From: JANMEX01 sp043776635
Lineage (GTDB): Bacteria > Pseudomonadota > Alphaproteobacteria > Rhizobiales > Rhizobiaceae
Assembly: GCA_043776635.1 (NCBI GenBank)
Contig: JAYVRA010000111.1
Location: 1-13,928, forward strand
Length of the DNA stretch: 13,928 nt
Direction of reading: 5' to 3'
Below, piece by piece: positions 13,660-13,928 of this stretch. Position numbers and translations under genes: made by a program. The first letter of the stretch is position 1. Each line of letters begins with the position of its first letter. The notes beneath the pieces were generated by a model. The model was not told the origin of the DNA. It did no database searches and saw only the letters and a program-made list of their open reading frames with translations.

Positions 13660-13928
13660 AATTGGTGCGCACTAGTGGCTTACAAGGGTCGGATCTGAGG
13701 CTCATAATGTGAGGCTGACGGGGCAATCCATCCGGCGTTTCCGCAGCGTTTGAACAAATATCACCACACTTATCGTGTTGAATTCATTCAGCTTAAAAAA
13801 TAGATCAAATTATTTTCACCAATTCTATCCACGCCTTCGCCACATGGCGTATTCTTCTCGTTGCGTGTTCCCTTGGGAAGCACATGGTCCGGACCGTCCG
13901 GGGCTTGTGTCAGGGAGCTGGCTCTACT
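13660..13928. other. Non-coding right end; no gene recognised
   Basis: No convincing gene or tRNA is visible on either strand here. Items seen: AATCCATCCGGCGTTT (13725-13740), which matches 15 of 16 bases of 13427-13442 inside the start of the MFS gene; an AT-rich stretch at about 13790-13830; and a GC-rich palindromic patch GGTCCGGACC (13886-13895) overlapping CCGGAC/GTCCGG. A minus-strand frame is open from the edge to TGA near 13791 and contains QAPDGPDHVLPKGTR, but it matches nothing I know and overlaps the palindromes. Confidence 0.4.

Noticed and set aside
13792..13928. Minus-strand open frame entering from the right edge
   Set aside because: It overlaps several palindromes, lies in repeat-rich DNA and shows no family motif.

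Overview
The window looks like a chromosomal housekeeping segment from an alphaproteobacterium, most likely of the Hyphomicrobiales (Rhizobiales) type, with middling GC content. Three observations support this. The F1 sector of ATP synthase stands alone as atpH-atpA-atpG-atpD-atpC, without F0 genes. AtpD carries the Ala/Lys/Pro-rich N-terminal extension I associate with rhizobial beta subunits. The block rsfS-rlmH-envC(LytM)-ctpA-divergent polysaccharide deacetylase-rppH is in the order common in that group. The taxonomic assignment is inference from gene order and protein style only.

Layout. Bases 1-60 may hold the tail of an upstream gene. Bases 180-572 (+) encode a small four-helix membrane protein of DUF4345 type. 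After a regulatory gap of about 240 bases comes the F1 ATP synthase operon, 815-5780 (+). It closes with a strong C(UUCG)G hairpin terminator at 5804-5830. Bases 5837-6531 (-) hold a decayed aspartate/glutamate racemase gene that has lost its start and its first catalytic cysteine and has gained a stop and a frameshift. From 13449 down to 6581 every gene is on the minus strand. In transcription order they are an MFS transporter, rsfS (ribosome silencing), rlmH (23S rRNA methyltransferase), an EnvC-like degenerate LytM protein, the S41 protease ctpA, a YibQ-like divergent deacetylase and the RNA pyrophosphohydrolase rppH. The last 480 bases contain no gene but hold structured inverted repeats.

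How the genes work together. The plus-strand operon builds the catalytic F1 head (alpha3 beta3 gamma delta epsilon). Several minus-strand genes share a cell-envelope theme: EnvC-like activators turn on peptidoglycan amidases during division, and CtpA cleaves periplasmic substrates. They sit in tight translational coupling with RNA and ribosome housekeeping genes (rsfS, rlmH, rppH). The two transcription directions converge on the terminator and the dead racemase gene.

I see no new defence system, mobile element, CRISPR array or RNA gene. The points most worth a second look are the racemase pseudogene, the start of rsfS (no ATG or GTG available; a CTG with a good Shine-Dalgarno sequence gives the better protein), the MFS gene in the place where nadD is often found, and the repeat-rich tail at the right edge.
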